Below, in pieces: positions 54,187 to 62,899 of a stretch of 64,000 nt of DNA. The notes under the pieces were generated by a model, which did no database searches, was not told the DNA's origin, and worked only from the letters and a program-made list of their open reading frames with translations. The DNA comes from Hirschia baltica ATCC 49814 (lineage in GTDB: Bacteria; Pseudomonadota; Alphaproteobacteria; Caulobacterales; Hyphomonadaceae): assembly GCF_000023785.1 (NCBI RefSeq), contig NC_012982.1, forward strand, positions 2,666,001 to 2,730,000. Reading direction: 5' to 3'. How positions within the stretch are numbered: the first letter of the stretch is position 1; each line of letters starts with the position of its first letter. Both the position numbers and the translations under genes were made by a program.

Positions 54187-54651
54187 ATGATTAAATTTGC
54201 CAAATCTTGTCGTTATTTAGCCTGTACAGCCATCCTTGCTGGACTCGCTGGATGTGCGAGTGTGACGAACCAATCTCCCGCGAGTATTGAGCAATCACTT
54301 ATCGCAGCAGACAAAGCCTATGATGCGCACAATCTACAAAATGGATACAAATCCGCTTCTGAAGCATTTATCGATTTTGAAACAGCCTTCATGATCGAAG
54401 CTGGTGAAGGCTTCCTAACAGATGAAGCATCTATCATGGCAGAGCGCCAGCTGGATACTGCACCTTCCCCTGTTCACTGGGGCCCAATCGGTGCCATGGC
54501 TGCTGCCAGCGGAGACCTCGGCATAACTTGGGGCACCTTCTCCATCGACGATTCAACAACAGCTGGAAATTACGTCACGGTCTGGCGCAAAGTGAATGGT
54601 GAATGGAAGATAGTGACTGACGTCGCCGTTGATGATCCAGTAGCTGAATAA
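54187..54651 (+). CDS. DUF4440/SnoaL-like lipoprotein
   Basis: The start at 54187 has GGAG eight bases upstream and gives 154 residues; the frame extends upstream only through non-coding-like sequence. A signal peptide with lipobox (L-A-G-C at about 19-22, A-G-L-A-G-C-A-S) is followed by a SnoaL-like domain: S-L-I-A-A-D-K-A-Y-D-A-H-N at the first helix and T-W-G-T-F-S-I...Y-V-T-V-W-R-K-V-N-G-E-W-K-I-V-T-D at the end, the typical DUF4440 finish. Function unknown; it lies divergent from the PepSY gene and upstream of the siderophore receptor. Confidence 0.8.
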   Translation: MIKFAKSCRYLACTAILAGLAGCASVTNQSPASIEQSLIAADKAYDAHNLQNGYKSASEAFIDFETAFMIEAGEGFLTDEASIMAERQLDTAPSPVHWGPIGAMAAASGDLGITWGTFSIDDSTTAGNYVTVWRKVNGEWKIVTDVAVDDPVAE

Positions 54652-54676
54652 GCAATAATTCTAACTTAGAGATTAC

Positions 54677-54710
54677 AAAAAACCTCCAACCTAGATTAGC
54701 TAGGTTGGAG
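54677..54710 (-). terminator. Orphan minus-strand intrinsic terminator
   Basis: CTCCAACCTAG (54684-54694) pairs perfectly with CTAGGTTGGAG (54700-54710). A T run exists only on the minus strand (complement of A residues 54677-54682). No minus-strand gene precedes it, so it either ends an unannotated minus-strand transcript or serves as a weak terminator for the lipoprotein gene. Confidence 0.7.
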
Positions 54711-55034
54711 CCTTAAAGCCTGCTTCCACCACTAAAGAACGCCTGAAACCGTTATACTTAAAATCACTTAAAAGCTGGAGAGGCACGACACTCCACGCAC
54801 AAATTTCAAACAAAATTACGACACTAATCTGAAAGAATGGCAGCAAATTTTCGTTAGCTAATCAACAGCCCCATTCCTAAAACATAGACCAATTGGCTTT
54901 GTCTTAACCGAATCTAATTGTGTCCTTCTCAACACAAAACCCACACAAATTAAGAATAATTCGCAAAAGCACTTGATAAAAACCTATCTTGCAATTAGTT
55001 CGCATTTACACACAGTGTTTTAAAGGACGGGACT
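54711..55034 (-). ncRNA. Possible minus-strand small RNA, or empty intergenic region
   Basis: The 324-bp region before the siderophore receptor has no ORF that I can support. Its minus strand ends in the orphan terminator at 54677-54710, which would suit an RNA of about 100-300 bases transcribed away from the receptor. On the plus strand TAAGAATAATTCGCA (54951-54965) shows 10 of 15 matches to the classical Fur 7-1-7 box, so iron control of the receptor (and possibly of the RNA) is conceivable. No promoter can be fixed by eye. Confidence 0.2.
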
Positions 55035-57245
55035 ATGCAAAGCAAGGCAGCCAATAACGGCATTAGAAATTTCAATACGCTATTGGCGACAACAACTCTT
55101 GGGCTGGTGATGATTCCATTGACCGCTCAGGCTCAAACTCAGCCACCGGCTCAATCAGAACCCGTAGAAGTTGGCGAAGTCGCGATTGACACGACCGCAT
55201 CTGAATACAGGGCTGAACCTGAATCTCCCAAATACACAGCGCCGCTAATTGATACGCCCCGCTCTGTTACTGTGGTGACAGAAGAAATTTTACAAGAAAC
55301 TGGTGCAACATCGCTAGCAGACGCACTACGCACAGTTCCTGGCATTACCATGGCAATGGGTGAAGGTGGAGCGCCATTGGCTGACCGCCCATTTATTCGC
55401 GGTGCTGAATCGACAGCCGGTATTCTCGTCGACGGTCTACGCGATTCAAGCTCACAGTCGCGTGATACTTTCAATCTCGAACAGATTGAAGTTGTGCGCG
55501 GTGCCAGCGGACCGCTCGCTGGTCGCGGTGCAGCTGGGGGTAGCTTAAACCTGGTTACAAAAACGCCTAAAGCTGAAGACTTCATAGCAGGTTCTATTGG
55601 TGCCGGAAATGCCGATTATTTGCGTGGCACAGTAGACGTGAATAAGGCATTGACTGACAACCTAGCTGTACGGCTGAACCTGTTGGGACATGACTCAGAA
55701 ATAGCTGGACGTGATGGCGTTTATGACGACCGTTGGGGAATAGCACCGTCCATTGCATGGGGCTTCAATGGTCCTACAAAAGTAACAGCAAGCTACTCTC
55801 ATTACGAGTCTGACGGCATCATCGATTACGGTGTTCCACTCGATACCACGACAGGCAAACCCGTAGAAGGCATCAACCTAGACAATTTCTATGGGCTATT
55901 AAACCGTGACTTTCACGAGACGGAACTTGACTCAGGACAGCTAGAAATCAGCCATGACCTGAATGACAATCTACGCCTGCGCAATATTACGCGGGTTATG
56001 ACGTCTAGCCTTGCATACATAGCCAGTAACCCAGACGATTCTCAAGGCAATGTCGTAAATGGACTAGTCTACCGAAGCCCAAAATCAACCAATTCAACCA
56101 CAGACACCTTCACCAACCAAACTGATCTACAAGCTTGGTTTGACACAGGTTCTCTTTCTCACAGCCTGTCTACTGGTATTGAATTCACCAGTGAAGAAAC
56201 CGACAGAGCGACCTATTCAGTTGATACAACAGCTCCCGGCGGCGTAAGCATTCCTCGAGGTGGTTGTGATCAGTTTGGTGCAGGTGAAGCAAGCGGGTAT
56301 AATTGTACCGATCTGTACGCACCTAACCCAAACGACCCATGGACTGGAACATATACACTTGGCACCCCGACCAACACAACTGCCGACACAATTGGAGCTT
56401 ATATCTTTGACTCCATCACTGTCTCAGACAAATGGGTCGTGAACCTTGGCGTAAGAATGGATGACTTCGAAACAGAAACTTCGACTGATCTATCAAATTC
56501 CGAAACCATCATAAGCTATCAAGCTGGTGTTGTTTACAAGCCTGCTAATAACACAAGCGTATATGCATCCTTCGCCACAGCTGCCACGCCATCAGGTGTG
56601 ACAATTGGTGATGGTGGCGACAATATCTCAACGACAAATCAGGACCTAAAACCTGAGCAAAACCGCAATTACGAAATCGGTGTAAAATGGGAACCCGGCT
56701 CAGGTGATATAGCACTAAACGCCGCCATCTTCCGTAATGAGATACTAGACGGCCACGTGGCAACTGCAGCAGGCCGCGGTGCTCCCCAACAAGCTATTGG
56801 TGAACAGCGTGTGGATGGTATCGAACTAAGCGCTTCAGGTAACATTACATCCAACTGGGGTATATTTTCAGGATACAGCTATCTGAATTCAGAAATCATT
56901 GATGCCGGCCCGGTTAATACCGACCAAGTTGGTAACAAGATGCCAAACACACCTGAACACAGCTTCACAATTTGGACGACTTACGACCTGTTTGAAAAAG
57001 CTCAGATTGGTGGCGGCGCAAGCTATATGTCTGAACGTTTCGGTAATACAGCAAACACAAAAAGTGTGGATGATTACTGGCGTTTTGATGCAATGGCATC
57101 CTACGATTTCACAGACAATATTGCCTTTCAGCTCAATATGAATAACTTGTTCGACGAACGTTATTTCGAACGTGTCTATTCCACGCACATGGCAACAGTC
57201 GCGGCCGGACGAACTGTTATCGCAAGTCTGAAATTTAAATACTGA
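55035..57245 (+). CDS. TonB-dependent siderophore receptor (Fiu/FhuA-type)
   Basis: The 736-residue receptor starts at an ATG behind AAAGGACGGG and has a signal peptide ending T-A-Q-A-Q. The siderophore-receptor plug (TIGR01783 type) is plain: L-I-D-T-P-R-S-V-T-V-V-T-E-E-I-L, A-L-R-T-V-P-G-I-T-M, R-G-A-E-S-T-A-G-I-L-V-D-G-L-R-D, E-V-V-R-G-A-S-G-P-L. The barrel ends S-L-K-F-K-Y. The PiuC hydroxylase directly follows, the pair known from catechol siderophore receptors PiuA/Fiu, so a catecholate is the likely ligand. Confidence 0.93.
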   Translation: MQSKAANNGIRNFNTLLATTTLGLVMIPLTAQAQTQPPAQSEPVEVGEVAIDTTASEYRAEPESPKYTAPLIDTPRSVTVVTEEILQETGATSLADALRTVPGITMAMGEGGAPLADRPFIRGAESTAGILVDGLRDSSSQSRDTFNLEQIEVVRGASGPLAGRGAAGGSLNLVTKTPKAEDFIAGSIGAGNADYLRGTVDVNKALTDNLAVRLNLLGHDSEIAGRDGVYDDRWGIAPSIAWGFNGPTKVTASYSHYESDGIIDYGVPLDTTTGKPVEGINLDNFYGLLNRDFHETELDSGQLEISHDLNDNLRLRNITRVMTSSLAYIASNPDDSQGNVVNGLVYRSPKSTNSTTDTFTNQTDLQAWFDTGSLSHSLSTGIEFTSEETDRATYSVDTTAPGGVSIPRGGCDQFGAGEASGYNCTDLYAPNPNDPWTGTYTLGTPTNTTADTIGAYIFDSITVSDKWVVNLGVRMDDFETETSTDLSNSETIISYQAGVVYKPANNTSVYASFATAATPSGVTIGDGGDNISTTNQDLKPEQNRNYEIGVKWEPGSGDIALNAAIFRNEILDGHVATAAGRGAPQQAIGEQRVDGIELSASGNITSNWGIFSGYSYLNSEIIDAGPVNTDQVGNKMPNTPEHSFTIWTTYDLFEKAQIGGGASYMSERFGNTANTKSVDDYWRFDAMASYDFTDNIAFQLNMNNLFDERYFERVYSTHMATVAAGRTVIASLKFKY

Positions 57246-57251
57246 TCCTTA

Positions 57252-57291
57252 GATCAGGACCACCGTATAGACACTGTGGTCCTGATCTTTT
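57252..57291 (+). terminator. Terminator between the siderophore receptor and piuC
   Basis: GATCAGGACCAC (57252-57263) pairs perfectly with GTGGTCCTGATC (57276-57287) and is followed by TTTT. It probably reduces transcription of piuC and the exb-tonB genes relative to the receptor. Confidence 0.9.
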
Positions 57292-57310
57292 ACTGACGAG
57301 TACAATGTAA

Positions 57311-57991
57311 ATGCTGGTTCGAATACCGGACGTTTTATCCAAAACGCAAGTCTCCGAAATGCGCCATCTCATCGATGGCGCAAACTGGGTTGATGGGAAT
57401 GTAACCTCAGGAAGTCAAGCTGCACTGGCAAAGCAGAATGAACAATTGGCTGGTGACACTTTGCAAGCCCAGCAAGCAGGTAATATCATTCTGGACGCAC
57501 TCCAGACCAACCCACTCTTCATATCCGCAGCGTTACCACATAAGGTCTATCCGCCTTTGTTTAATCGTTATGCGGGCGGCCAGAATTTTGGCAATCATGT
57601 CGACAACTCAATCCGCCCTCTTCCAAATAGTGATTTTCGTATTCGCACAGACCTTTCCGCCACCCTGTTCTTAGCTGAACCTGATAGCTATGATGGTGGT
57701 GAGTTGATAATAGATGACACTTACGGATCCCATTCCATTAAGCTGGATGCAGGCGATATGATTTTGTACCCCTCCACAAGTCTGCACCGTGTCACACCAG
57801 TCACCCGTGGCGTAAGGGTTGCCTCATTCTTCTGGCTCCAAAGCATGGTACGTGATGATGGCCAGCGAACTCTTTTATTTGATATGGATAGGTCTATCCA
57901 GGCATTAACCGCAAGCAATCCTGACCATCCTTCGATCGTCCAGCTCACGGGCGTCTACCACAATCTCGTGCGCAGATGGGCTACTGTCTGA
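57311..57991 (+). CDS. piuC: PKHD-type Fe(II)/2-oxoglutarate hydroxylase PiuC/YbiX
   Basis: The 226-residue protein matches PiuC/YbiX: L-S-x-x-Q-V-S-E-M-R near the start, the iron motif G-N-H-V-D-N (His and Asp), the distal His in [10 protein letters not shown] and the 2OG Arg in [13 protein letters not shown]. It is a regular partner of catecholate receptors in iron-starved bacteria; its substrate is not known. It lies 65 bp after the receptor and 36 bp before exbB. Confidence 0.93.
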   Translation: MLVRIPDVLSKTQVSEMRHLIDGANWVDGNVTSGSQAALAKQNEQLAGDTLQAQQAGNIILDALQTNPLFISAALPHKVYPPLFNRYAGGQNFGNHVDNSIRPLPNSDFRIRTDLSATLFLAEPDSYDGGELIIDDTYGSHSIKLDAGDMILYPSTSLHRVTPVTRGVRVASFFWLQSMVRDDGQRTLLFDMDRSIQALTASNPDHPSIVQLTGVYHNLVRRWATV

Positions 57992-58027
57992 TCTGCATTT
58001 AAATACCGTCGAGAAAGGCCATTAGAA

Positions 58028-58729
58028 ATGGAACCGACACAAGCAATTATAGCCGACACTAGCAAATCAGGCGGTGCGCTCGACCTAATGATCACAGGTG
58101 GTCCCGTCGTTTGGCTGTTGATCGTGTTGTCAATCATTGCGCTGACAATAATCATCTACAAGCTTATACAATTTGTTTTACTGGGGATTGGAAAAACAGA
58201 GCATATCGAACGCGCAATTCAACTTTACCGTGATGGAAACAAAACCGAAGCGCTGGCAGCTGTTCAAGGAGCCAAAGACCCTACCTCCATAGCAGTGGCA
58301 ACGGCTATTCGTGGCAATATGCGTCCAGATGCAAGCGACGAAATCGTCCGCGAAGAAGTCGAACGCGTTGCAAGCTTAGGCATTTACGGACTAAAATCAC
58401 AAATTAGCATTCTAGACCTGATCGGCTCACTTTCTCCTCTTCTCGGCCTATTGGGAACCGTCATGGGAATGATCCAAGCATTTCGCGCCATGGAAGCCGC
58501 GGGCCGCAACGTCGATCCAGCCATCCTATCTGGCGGTATCTGGGCAGCCCTTTTGACCACTGCTGCCGGATTGATCGTGGCAATACCCGTTGTGGCAGTT
58601 TCCAGTTGGTTTGAACGCGCAATTCAACATACGGCACACCGTACTGAAGACGCTGTGACTCGTATCTTTACACCTGATCTGACGCACCGCAATGAGAACA
58701 TCTCCAATGAAATTCGCGCAGCTAAATAA
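58028..58729 (+). CDS. exbB: ExbB-like proton-channel subunit of the TonB system
   Basis: The 233-residue protein has three membrane helices (about 27-50, 130-150 and 170-195) and the MotA/TolQ/ExbB core: L-I-G-S-L-S-P-L-L-G-L-L-G-T-V-M-G-M-I-Q-A-F and I-W-A-A-L-L-T-T-A-A-G-L-I-V-A-I-P. With ExbD it converts proton flow into motion of TonB. A GAAAGG site precedes the ATG. Its 3' end overlaps the exbD start. Confidence 0.93.
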   Translation: MEPTQAIIADTSKSGGALDLMITGGPVVWLLIVLSIIALTIIIYKLIQFVLLGIGKTEHIERAIQLYRDGNKTEALAAVQGAKDPTSIAVATAIRGNMRPDASDEIVREEVERVASLGIYGLKSQISILDLIGSLSPLLGLLGTVMGMIQAFRAMEAAGRNVDPAILSGGIWAALLTTAAGLIVAIPVVAVSSWFERAIQHTAHRTEDAVTRIFTPDLTHRNENISNEIRAAK

Positions 58730-59108
58730 CAAGCCATCCAGTTCACGTATTTCGATGACGCCACTGATCGACGTTGTCTTCATCCTTTTGTTGTTTTTCA
58801 TGCTAACCTCTACATTCGTGGTACGGCGTAATATGGATCTAGCAACACCCTCCATTTCATCAGTGAGAGATACGACTGACGAAGTAATCCATCTTGAGCT
58901 GAACAAAGACGGTCTGACATTTGAGGGACAGTTATTAACGCTAGATGATATTCATGACTTACTGAATGCACGTCTTACTTCTGGAGATCCTGTTAATCTG
59001 TCCATAGGTGAAGGCGTGCCATTGGCCGCGACTGTGGAAGTCATGGACGCCTTAAAGGCATCCGGAGGACGAGCTATTGCACTGCAAACTGTGGAGGTTA
59101 CACAATGA
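58692..59108 (+). CDS. exbD: ExbD-like subunit 1
   Basis: This 138-residue protein has a single N-terminal helix with the proton-carrying Asp in M-T-P-L-I-D-V-V-F-I-L-L-L-F-F-M-L and a periplasmic domain. The start is either 58692, overlapping exbB by 38 bp, or the ATG five codons later. It partners with ExbB and the second ExbD. The next gene starts at the overlapping ATGA. Confidence 0.9.
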   Translation: MRTSPMKFAQLNNKPSSSRISMTPLIDVVFILLLFFMLTSTFVVRRNMDLATPSISSVRDTTDEVIHLELNKDGLTFEGQLLTLDDIHDLLNARLTSGDPVNLSIGEGVPLAATVEVMDALKASGGRAIALQTVEVTQ

Positions 59109-59524
59109 AACTTTCCACCAGTCAGAATACTGCACAATCAGCGAGCATTGATGATCGCATTATGCCTCTAATCAACATTGTTTTCTTGCTATTAATTTTC
59201 TTCCTTGTGGCAGGTGTTATCAAGGATGTAGAGCCAGTAGAAGTTGATCCTCCCGCTTCCATTGCGGAAATTGAAAGTGAAAACTCAGACTTAACGATTT
59301 TCATCGCTGAAAATGGCCAACTCGCTTTAGATGATGATTTGCTTGATGATACCATTTTCAAAACGAAGTTAACTGCCATAATCACCAACCATCCTGAAAA
59401 ATCTGTACGGATAGTAGCCGACAAGAACATTGATTCCACAAAGGTAATCGACATATTGGAAACGCTTCGTCAGGCTGGGTCATCACAGGTAAAACTCACC
59501 ACGCGTGTTAAGGAAGCACCATGA
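59105..59524 (+). CDS. exbD: ExbD-like subunit 2
   Basis: A second ExbD of 139 residues follows in tandem, overlapping its neighbours by ATGA on both sides. The helix carries M-P-L-I-N-I-V-F-L-L-L-I-F-F-L-V, where Asn stands at the place of the proton-binding Asp of the first copy. The loss of that acid suggests it cannot carry protons alone and may form a mixed ExbD dimer with copy 1, as is seen for tandem ExbD sets. Confidence 0.9.
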   Translation: MKLSTSQNTAQSASIDDRIMPLINIVFLLLIFFLVAGVIKDVEPVEVDPPASIAEIESENSDLTIFIAENGQLALDDDLLDDTIFKTKLTAIITNHPEKSVRIVADKNIDSTKVIDILETLRQAGSSQVKLTTRVKEAP

Positions 59525-60279
59525 ACCAGAAACATATTATCTGGAGCGTTGCTTTTGCAGGCGCAGTTATTGCGCATAGTGCTGCATTGTTGGGGTTTTC
59601 TTCTTCGCCAAGTGCTGCGTCGCCGGCATTACCCGTTGTTGAGCATGAAATACTGCTAATGCCTTTAGGTTCTCTAGAAGGCGCGATCGAAGAGACCACT
59701 GAACCAGAGCAAATTGAAGAACCACCTGCACCACCACCTCCACCAGTGCAACCGCCACCTCAACCATCACCCAAGCCGGCTACGAAAGTTCCAACCACTA
59801 CCGCTCCCATTTTACCCCCCGCAGAGCCAATAGTAGCAAGTACACTGACTGCTGCACCTGAACCGACAGTGACACAAGCAATTTCGGCTTCCACTAAGAC
59901 AACGGCACAGCCAGTTAAAACTGGAGGAAACACAACTGCAAACAAAGCTTCAAAACCACCAAAATTCGGAGTTCCCAATGGCGTCAAAAAAGAGCAAGCG
60001 AGCTATGCTGGACTGCTTCAAGCTTGGTTCCTGAAACACAAAAGATACCCGCACCAAGCGCGTGCACGCCATCAAGAGGGTGTCGTGAAGGTTTGGTTCA
60101 AAATAGACCAACAGGGCAATATCCTAGAAAAGCGAATTGAAAAAAGTTGCGGTTTCTCTATTTTAGATAAGGCGACCCTAAGCCTATTGCAGAAGGCCTC
60201 CCCCGTCCCTGCACCACCTCAAAAGCTCCTCGCTACCGACTTAACCTTTGTCGTGCCAATTGCTTTTACAATCAAATAG
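59521..60279 (+). CDS. tonB: TonB energy-transducing protein
   Basis: The 252-residue protein starts with a membrane anchor (W-S-V-A-F-A-G-A-V-I-A-H-S-A-A-L-L-G-F), then a Pro-rich spacer from about 60 to 90 (P-P-A-P-P-P-P-P-V-Q-P-P-P-Q-P), and a C-terminal TonB domain (Y-P-x-x-A-R-x-R-H-Q-E-G-V-V-K-V-W-F-K-I). It links the ExbB/ExbD motor to the receptors. Its start overlaps exbD2 by ATGA; with four receptors in this window it could serve several. Confidence 0.93.
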   Translation: MNQKHIIWSVAFAGAVIAHSAALLGFSSSPSAASPALPVVEHEILLMPLGSLEGAIEETTEPEQIEEPPAPPPPPVQPPPQPSPKPATKVPTTTAPILPPAEPIVASTLTAAPEPTVTQAISASTKTTAQPVKTGGNTTANKASKPPKFGVPNGVKKEQASYAGLLQAWFLKHKRYPHQARARHQEGVVKVWFKIDQQGNILEKRIEKSCGFSILDKATLSLLQKASPVPAPPQKLLATDLTFVVPIAFTIK

Positions 60280-60412
60280 ATAAACATTTAAATGTATGAC
60301 CTACAGAAATTTCGTCACGCCTTGATATTAGAAATTTGCTTGAATTTCAGCCCAGTAAAGTCCATTTAACTTTGGTCAGACATCGCCGTTTTAGATGTTT
60401 CTTTTATAGAAT

Positions 60413-61069
60413 TCATATTTTCCAACTTGCGAGAACATCCTCAGTATGGATTAATAAGGCGAAGTTTTTCTGCATAATTTCAAGAGCACTTAGATGAAGT
60501 TCAGGCTCATAAGCAGAGCAAGCGTCTGAAACAATAAATGTATTGAAATTCCTATGAAATGCGTCATTAGCTGTCGAAAATACGCAGCAATCTGTTGTAA
60601 ACCCAGTGAATAACATTGTATCGATGCCCTGTTTCCTAAGCTTGCTTTCAAGTTCAGTGTCATGAAAGCCATTGAACATAAGTTTGGGTATCTCGATATC
60701 TCCAACTTCTGGGAAAATGCGGTAATAAACGTCCCCTTCACCCTTGCGGCAAATTGCTTGACCACCCGGCATTCCACGACGCTCATACAATTTTTTGACC
60801 GCTTCTGAATCCGTTTCCGGCGACGTCACCACTCTCATGTGAACAACAGTCACACCAACTTTCCTTGCCGCTTCAACCAATTTCTCGATACGGTGAATAG
60901 TGGGTTCGACAGTTGTCATATCTGCCCCATATTGAGCAACCAGCCCATCGGGTGCGGTAAAATCCTTTTGAACATCTACCACTGTAAGACAAGTCTTGGA
61001 CGGTATAATCATACCATTGAGTTGGTCCGATGCGATATGTGGCAGCTCCGAGGCTAACTCATTCATCAT
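60413..61069 (-). CDS. Isochorismatase-family cysteine hydrolase (RutB-like)
   Basis: The chosen ATG at 61069 gives 218 residues; the frame continues upstream through unrelated sequence. The catalytic triad is visible: Asp in T-V-V-D-V-Q-K-D-F, Lys in the segment after P-E-V-G-D-I, and Cys in T-G-F-T-T-D-C-C-V-F-S-T. The order and the F-N-G-F-H-D-T-E-L segment recall RutB ureidoacrylate amidohydrolase. It is divergent from the MFS and RutA-like genes with which it may share a pathway. Confidence 0.85.
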   Translation of the reverse strand: MMNELASELPHIASDQLNGMIIPSKTCLTVVDVQKDFTAPDGLVAQYGADMTTVEPTIHRIEKLVEAARKVGVTVVHMRVVTSPETDSEAVKKLYERRGMPGGQAICRKGEGDVYYRIFPEVGDIEIPKLMFNGFHDTELESKLRKQGIDTMLFTGFTTDCCVFSTANDAFHRNFNTFIVSDACSAYEPELHLSALEIMQKNFALLIHTEDVLASWKI

Positions 61070-61540
61070 TGGAATTCCATTTGCTGGCGAACGATATAGG
61101 TAAACTTCAATGCAATGAAATGTAAGCCTATTGACCATCACTGCTTGATATAATGCGTTCAAAAACTTGATATTGGGTGTTTTCAAAGCACTTATTACTT
61201 TTTCCAATAGCAAAAAGTGGCAACAAATCAGATCGCTATCAACATCCAGCCATCTAAATTACTGAGGCTACACTGCTATAAACGAACCGAGCAACTTCAA
61301 GTGCCCCCAAGCCTCTCTCCCTTCATCTTTTCAAGCAATAGGCCGTATAGCTACACCATCCCCAGATCTACCTGAAAGAGAACAGCCCCCCTTCATTGCG
61401 ATCACAACTTTATCGAGCCGCGTGCTCTTGGACACAAAACAAATAAAATTTTGTGCGCTGAGAAACAAGAACCTCTCTGGTCAGCATGTCAGGTTAAAAA
61501 CCAGAAAGCGGTCTGATTAGGCACGCTAAGATCCTACAGG
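61070..61540. other. Divergent intergenic region before the MFS gene
   Basis: This 471-bp region contains the promoters of the isochorismatase and MFS genes. TCTGGT and ACCAGA form a loose inverted repeat with a spacer of about 20 bases near 61475-61505. No other ORF or RNA can be supported. Confidence 0.5.
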
Positions 61541-62872
61541 ATGGACAACATGTCGAACGGCATTTCCATGAGTGCGGGCAGTAAACTTGGGGCGCTTGGC
61601 ACTCTCGACCTTCTAATTAACGCTGCAACTTTTTGTTCGTTGGGCGTCATCCTGCCTAGCATGGTTCAGGAATTACACTGGAATTGGTCAACCGCAGGTC
61701 TAGGCTTCACCATTCTCGGCGCTTGCGCAGGCGGCTCATCGATGGTGCCAAGATATTTGATTAGAAAATTTGGAGTTAGAACCACTATTGGAGCTGGCGC
61801 AATTCTAATGTTCTTTGGTTTCCTGCTATTATCCAAAACGACAAATTTGCTTCACTATTATGCCGGCGCTGCAATGTGTGGTGTGGCCTACCAATCAATG
61901 ACGATGATACCTGCAACTTTCGTCATAACGCGCGTATTCAAACATACATCTACAGCTATCGGGATATATGCTACTCTTGGAGCTCTAGGAAATGTCTTAG
62001 GTCCTTGGATGGTGCTAACTACCTTGGGCGTAGAAGGAGAAACTTGGCGCTCATATTGGATGTATCAAGGTGTAATTATCTTAATCCTTGGTATCGCGAC
62101 TGCTATCATTATCGGCTTCCAAGGTGAGTTTTCAAAACCCGCTGCCTCGGAACTTGATGAAGAGAAAAATAAGCCTTCGCCACTGCCGCCTCCCCCTCAG
62201 CATCTTTTTGGAAAGATCTACCGTACAGACACAGACTGGACCCCAAAACAGGCCATGGCGACGCCTCAGTTTTACATTCTGTTTGCAAGTTACGCTCTGA
62301 TAACAATGTGCTTAATTACAATTACGAGCCTGTCAGTTGCACATCTGACGGAAAATGGCGTCTCGAACAGAATGGCAGCAGGTATGCTAAGTTTGGAAGC
62401 GTCGGTTGCAGTCATAATGCGAGCCGTTTCTGGATACCTTGGTGACCGAATGGAGCCAAAAAAATTACTTACTGCAGCACTATTAACAACCTCAATTGGT
62501 ACATTACTGCTTGCAAACTTTCATGAGGACCATTCCCTCTTTGTGTATGCGATAGGTACCGGCATTGGATTTGGAACGGTTCAACTGTGCTGCACTATCT
62601 TGTTGCTCAATTACTTTGGCAGAAAATACAATCTTGAACTATTTTCAACCATGTTACTTGGCGGTGCGATTTCCGCGTTCGGGCCTTTAGTCGGCGGTAT
62701 TATTCGCGATACAACAGGCAGTTTCGTTCCAGTATTCTTGATCCTATTTATACTCAGTTTAGCAACAGGAATAATGACGCTCTTCATGCGCCCACCTGTG
62801 TTGAAACCATCCTCAGAAAGACAATTTCCAGAGAACGAGCCTTACGCTCAGACTGCTGCGACTAACAACTAA
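61541..62872 (+). CDS. MFS transporter, monocarboxylate/OFA-like
   Basis: The 443-residue protein has about 12 helices with a central cytoplasmic loop (residues 206-240, Pro-rich). The loop 2-3 segment (R-Y-L-I-R-K-F-G-V-R-T) and G-D-R-M-E-P-K fit the major facilitator superfamily. It begins either at the ATG 61541 or three codons later at 61550, where AGGA is better placed. It probably imports the substrate of the RutA-like enzyme encoded 27 bp downstream. Confidence 0.85.
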   Translation: MDNMSNGISMSAGSKLGALGTLDLLINAATFCSLGVILPSMVQELHWNWSTAGLGFTILGACAGGSSMVPRYLIRKFGVRTTIGAGAILMFFGFLLLSKTTNLLHYYAGAAMCGVAYQSMTMIPATFVITRVFKHTSTAIGIYATLGALGNVLGPWMVLTTLGVEGETWRSYWMYQGVIILILGIATAIIIGFQGEFSKPAASELDEEKNKPSPLPPPPQHLFGKIYRTDTDWTPKQAMATPQFYILFASYALITMCLITITSLSVAHLTENGVSNRMAAGMLSLEASVAVIMRAVSGYLGDRMEPKKLLTAALLTTSIGTLLLANFHEDHSLFVYAIGTGIGFGTVQLCCTILLLNYFGRKYNLELFSTMLLGGAISAFGPLVGGIIRDTTGSFVPVFLILFILSLATGIMTLFMRPPVLKPSSERQFPENEPYAQTAATNN

Positions 62873-62899
62873 TAAATTAGATATCCGGAGAAATGTTCA

